Positions 52,597 through 55,388 of a stretch of 55,388 nucleotides of DNA are shown here, piece after piece. Each line of letters starts with the position of its first letter. Positions within the stretch are counted from its first letter, which is position 1. Under the pieces are notes generated by a model. It had not been told where the DNA came from and made no database searches. It was given only the letters and a program-made list of their open reading frames with translations. The stretch spans positions 1 through 55,388 of the forward strand of contig JAMPFC010000007.1 of NCBI GenBank assembly GCA_023664685.1, read 5' to 3'. The position numbers and the translations under genes were made by a program. Source of the DNA: Roseburia sp. (GTDB taxonomy: Bacteria; Bacillota; Clostridia; Lachnospirales; Lachnospiraceae).

Positions 52597-54412
52597 TTCC
52601 TTCGCCCCCTTCCTCTCCGCTAAGATTATAATAATGACTCTGGACTTCGTATAGATCCGCATAATCGCCGCCCCGTTCCATCAGCTCCCAATGCGTCCCG
52701 ACCTCCGCGATCGTGCCGTCCTTCATAAAGAAGATCCGATCTGAAAACTGCGTACTTGCCAGACGGTGCGAAATAAATACCGCTGTCTTGCCGCCGCAAA
52801 ATTCCTCATATCTCTCATAAATTTCCTTTTCGGCAAGCGGATCCAGACTAGCAGTCGGCTCATCCAGTAAGAGAACCGGCGCCTCCTTATATAAAGCCCT
52901 TGCAAGCAAAAGCTTTTGGTTCTGGCCTCCTGACAAAAATACCCCCTCGTCCGTCAGTTCTTTTGCCATATACGAGTCCGGCGTAATCCCCTTTTCCTCC
53001 AATTCTTCCCATAAACCTGCCTTTTTCAGCACTTCTACAACACGCTCTCTGTCAATCTGCGTCTTGGGCTGAAGTGCAACATTTTCATCCAGCATAAATG
53101 GAAAAATTGCAATATCCTGAAATACTGCCGCATACAATGCATACACATCCCTTTTCCCCAAGCTTCGTATGTCCACCCCATTGATCCTGACCTGCCCGGA
53201 GGTTGGCTCATAAAAACCGATCATCAATTTGATCAGCGTCGTTTTTCCTGCCCCATTCAACCCGACAAGCGCAACATGCTCCCCCTTCTTTATCGTAAAA
53301 CTCAAATCCCGGATTGTCGGCTCCTTGCTGCCCGGATAATAAAATGTCACATGGTCAAATACGATCTCCACACCCCCGGAAGCATCCGGCATCTCCTCTT
53401 CCCCCGCCTTCATGTCCTCCGGCGGCACCGCTAAATACTCCCTCAAATCATTGACTCCCACATTTGCAGTCCTGAGACTGCTGACCTGCCTCACCATCTG
53501 CTGGATCCAGTTGGAAAACCCGACGATCGCGCCAAAATAAAGCATAAAATCCCCTACGCCGATCTCCCCCTGAATCGTTCGCATGATCAGGTATACATAT
53601 GCCAGACTGTCCCGGAGAAATCCAAGCACACAGTTCATAATGTGTGTATAAAATTCCTGCCTGCCCCTCTCCTTCCGAATCTTATTTCCCTCTCCCTGCC
53701 ACTTTTTCATCAACCCGGTCAGCCATTCCTGCATATGATAAACACGGATATCCTTTCCGGCCCATCTGCCACAGTTGATGCAATAATATAATTTCTTCTG
53801 GATCTTTGCAAATAAATCCTTTGTCCGTTCATAACACGCAGTCTCCCTTTTCTGAAACCAGTATGTCACCGCAGAGGATAACAGCAATAAGACCACGACC
53901 AGAACATGAAGCGATGAAAGGATCCCCGTATACAAAAAGAAGCAGCAAAAGCTGATCACAAGCTGAGGCACCACCTGATAAAACCGCGAAGTCGCCCCAG
54001 AATCTCCTTGATTTACTACATTTAGCGCCCGCTGATATTTCTCGAGCGATTTTCCGTTTTCCGCTTCTGAATAATCACAGTCGATCGAAGCGAAAAATAT
54101 TTTTTGCAAAAATACATTCCTCATATCATTGAAATAAAAATATTTGGCACTGCTTACATATCCATTTACTGCCTGCAAGACAAAAAGACTCCCCACCAAA
54201 ACTGCAAGTGTCCCTGCGATCTGCATCACCTCCGCCTTTTGCACAAAAAGGTCTACTGCCGCCTTTGGTAGATAGATTTGAAACACCGGCAGAAAAATAC
54301 CGGTCACGATCGAAATCAAAGAAAAAATCAAAATTCTTTTATCATAGAGCCAGCTTTCCTTTGTCAGATAAACGATATTTTTAATGATGCTATAGTTCTT
54401 CCTTTTATCCAT
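52580..54412 (-). CDS. ABC exporter half-transporter (first of pair)
   Basis: This 610-residue protein has an exporter membrane domain followed by an ATPase with Walker A VGLNGAGKTTLIK, signature LSGGQNQKLLLARAL, Walker B VLLLDEPTASLD and FISHRL. Both proteins of the pair keep the catalytic glutamate, so both sites may be active. I start at 54412, seven bases after AGGAGG. The histidine kinase gene lies upstream, beyond the palindromic repeat. Confidence 0.9.
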   Translation of the reverse strand: MDKRKNYSIIKNIVYLTKESWLYDKRILIFSLISIVTGIFLPVFQIYLPKAAVDLFVQKAEVMQIAGTLAVLVGSLFVLQAVNGYVSSAKYFYFNDMRNVFLQKIFFASIDCDYSEAENGKSLEKYQRALNVVNQGDSGATSRFYQVVPQLVISFCCFFLYTGILSSLHVLVVVLLLLSSAVTYWFQKRETACYERTKDLFAKIQKKLYYCINCGRWAGKDIRVYHMQEWLTGLMKKWQGEGNKIRKERGRQEFYTHIMNCVLGFLRDSLAYVYLIMRTIQGEIGVGDFMLYFGAIVGFSNWIQQMVRQVSSLRTANVGVNDLREYLAVPPEDMKAGEEEMPDASGGVEIVFDHVTFYYPGSKEPTIRDLSFTIKKGEHVALVGLNGAGKTTLIKLMIGFYEPTSGQVRINGVDIRSLGKRDVYALYAAVFQDIAIFPFMLDENVALQPKTQIDRERVVEVLKKAGLWEELEEKGITPDSYMAKELTDEGVFLSGGQNQKLLLARALYKEAPVLLLDEPTASLDPLAEKEIYERYEEFCGGKTAVFISHRLASTQFSDRIFFMKDGTIAEVGTHWELMERGGDYADLYEVQSHYYNLSGEEGGEGNECYE

Positions 54413-54561
54413 TCCCAATCCTCCTACTCGTTTTGCAAAATAATCCCCGGGATTCCTGACTGCTTCTAAAGTATAACACATATTTTCCCAAAACAAAAAA
54501 TCGCGCACAAAAGGTTCTCTCCTGTACACGAGTGGTAAATCCATCTGCTTTTTTGCAGCAC

Positions 54562-54729
54562 ACTAGTGTGGTGACCTGTTGATATTTGATAAAACTACGA
54601 AGAATATTTACGCATCGGCAAGGCGGATGAACGAGTCGTAGCGGTGTCTACGTCGAGTGAATCCAACACAGTCCGATGGTGTAAATAGACAAGTAGTTTT
54701 GTTAATTATGAACAGGTCACCACACTAGT
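54562..54729. mobile_element. MITE-like 168-bp palindromic element
   Basis: Terminal inverted repeats ACTAGTGTGGTGACCTGTT (54562-54580) and the exact complement (54711-54729) continue as imperfect arms (GATAAAACTAC with GTAGTTTTGTTA, ATTTACGCATCGG with CCGATGGTGTAAAT). No gene lies inside. The TAG stop of the kinase gene falls in the right terminal repeat. Confidence 0.75.
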
Positions 54730-55388
54730 CCAAACGGAGCATGATCTCCGTCGCAAATACCCCATCTTCGTTCTGGCGGTTGATATAACCTCCATATTTC
54801 TCCACAACCTTGTCCACACGCAGCAATCCAAAACCATGTCCGCCCCGTTTGGTCGTCAAATAAGCTTTTCCCTGCCTGCGTATATCGTTTGTCATAGAAT
54901 TTGATATATAAATATAAAGCTGCCCCTTTAATATATCAATGTATACTCGGATAAATCTCTTTTCACGGTCGGCCTCTTTCCGGCATGCCTCAATCGCATT
55001 ATCCAAAAGATTTCCGATGATGATGCAAAGATCCACCTCTGACACCAGCAGTTCCTTCGGTACGATCGCCTTTGCATTAACATGAATCCCATGCTGTTTT
55101 GCCACCCCGAGCTTGCTGTTTAAGACCGCATCGATCCGGACATTTCCCGTCTTGATCACCGCATCCACCGCCGTCAGGTCAACGTCGAGTTCATTCAAAA
55201 ACGACTCCAGTTCTTCATACTGCCCCATCACAAGGTGCGCCTTCATCGTCTGGATGTGATGCTTGTAATCGTGCCGCCATCCTCTCACCTGCCGGTACAT
55301 ATTTTCTACCTCTTCGCAGTGCTTCTCAATCAGGTCGCTCTGATAGAAGACAATCCTTTGATCCACTACCCGGAACATGACCGACCGG
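54725..55388 (-). CDS. GHKL sensor histidine kinase, AgrC-like (5' part beyond window)
   Basis: The frame is open to the window edge, so the N-terminal membrane sensor lies outside. Visible are the phospho-acceptor motif WRHDYKHHIQ, N-box LLDNAIEAC and G-box GHGFGLLRV, the class HPK10/GHKL layout used by peptide-sensing AgrC/FsrC kinases. Its stop codon TAG is provided by the terminal repeat of the adjacent palindromic element, but the C-terminus is of normal length. It may control the neighbouring exporter pair; the response regulator is not in the window. Confidence 0.88.
   Translation of the reverse strand, partial: RSVMFRVVDQRIVFYQSDLIEKHCEEVENMYRQVRGWRHDYKHHIQTMKAHLVMGQYEELESFLNELDVDLTAVDAVIKTGNVRIDAVLNSKLGVAKQHGIHVNAKAIVPKELLVSEVDLCIIIGNLLDNAIEACRKEADREKRFIRVYIDILKGQLYIYISNSMTNDIRRQGKAYLTTKRGGHGFGLLRVDKVVEKYGGYINRQNEDGVFATEIMLRLD

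Overview
The window looks like a chromosome segment of a Gram-positive gut anaerobe of the Lachnospiraceae/Clostridia type. The indications are a Phe T-box in front of pheST, AGGAGG-type ribosome sites, TTGACA/TATAAT promoters, DUF6171 and DUF3006 proteins, a GHKL histidine kinase and moderate-to-low GC. Species cannot be named from the sequence alone. Almost every gene is on the minus strand.

Layout. (1) 1-2930: pheT (cut by the window edge), pheS, their T-box leader and promoter. (2) about 2.94-38.25 kb: a roughly 35.3 kb integrated conjugative element. It is bounded by a 23-base direct repeat with one mismatch (2936-2958 and 38231-38253) that I propose as attL/attR. It carries an IS30-type transposase and a secreted CAP-domain protein at the left end. 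A maintenance and mobilisation block follows at 5.6-11.2 kb: ribbon-helix-helix-like proteins, ParB, a VapD-type toxin with a possible partner, ParA and a MobP-type relaxase. Next come a hairpin-rich oriT candidate, an AT-rich Ser/Thr kinase on the opposite strand, an iteron array and a probable replication initiator. A long, tightly overlapped transfer operon then runs from 38.1 to 14.7 kb. It encodes a large thioester/Cna-B adhesin, VirB2-, VirB3-, VirB6-, VirB4- and VirD4-like components, a two-domain wall hydrolase, a TOPRIM/DUF3991 protein, an ArdC-like antirestriction fusion and a class B sortase. (3) 38.3-55.4 kb: host genes. These are a frameshifted Rpn nuclease gene, a DUF6171 protein, GH51 arabinofuranosidase, dGTPase-like HD hydrolase, pyridoxal kinase, DUF3006 protein, a ComEC-like metallo-hydrolase, a diguanylate cyclase (the only plus-strand host gene), TrkH/TrkA potassium uptake, a lipoprotein, a pair of ABC exporters and a partial histidine kinase.

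How the element seems to work: Rep plus iterons and ParA/ParB suggest a plasmid-like replicating stage, VapD may act as an addiction toxin, the relaxase and small DNA-binding proteins process oriT, and the T4SS moves the DNA. The sortase B (Cys220) probably anchors the SPKTG-ended adhesin encoded about 18 kb away in the same element. No tyrosine or serine integrase is visible.

The strongest candidate for something undescribed is a family of eleven short palindromes (AGGTCA-N4-TGACC) at nearly every gene junction of the 5.6-10.8 kb maintenance block. They resemble a dispersed operator/centromere network. A second candidate is a hairpin repeat, present twice in host intergenic regions, whose conserved core is nested inside unrelated but self-complementary terminator stems.
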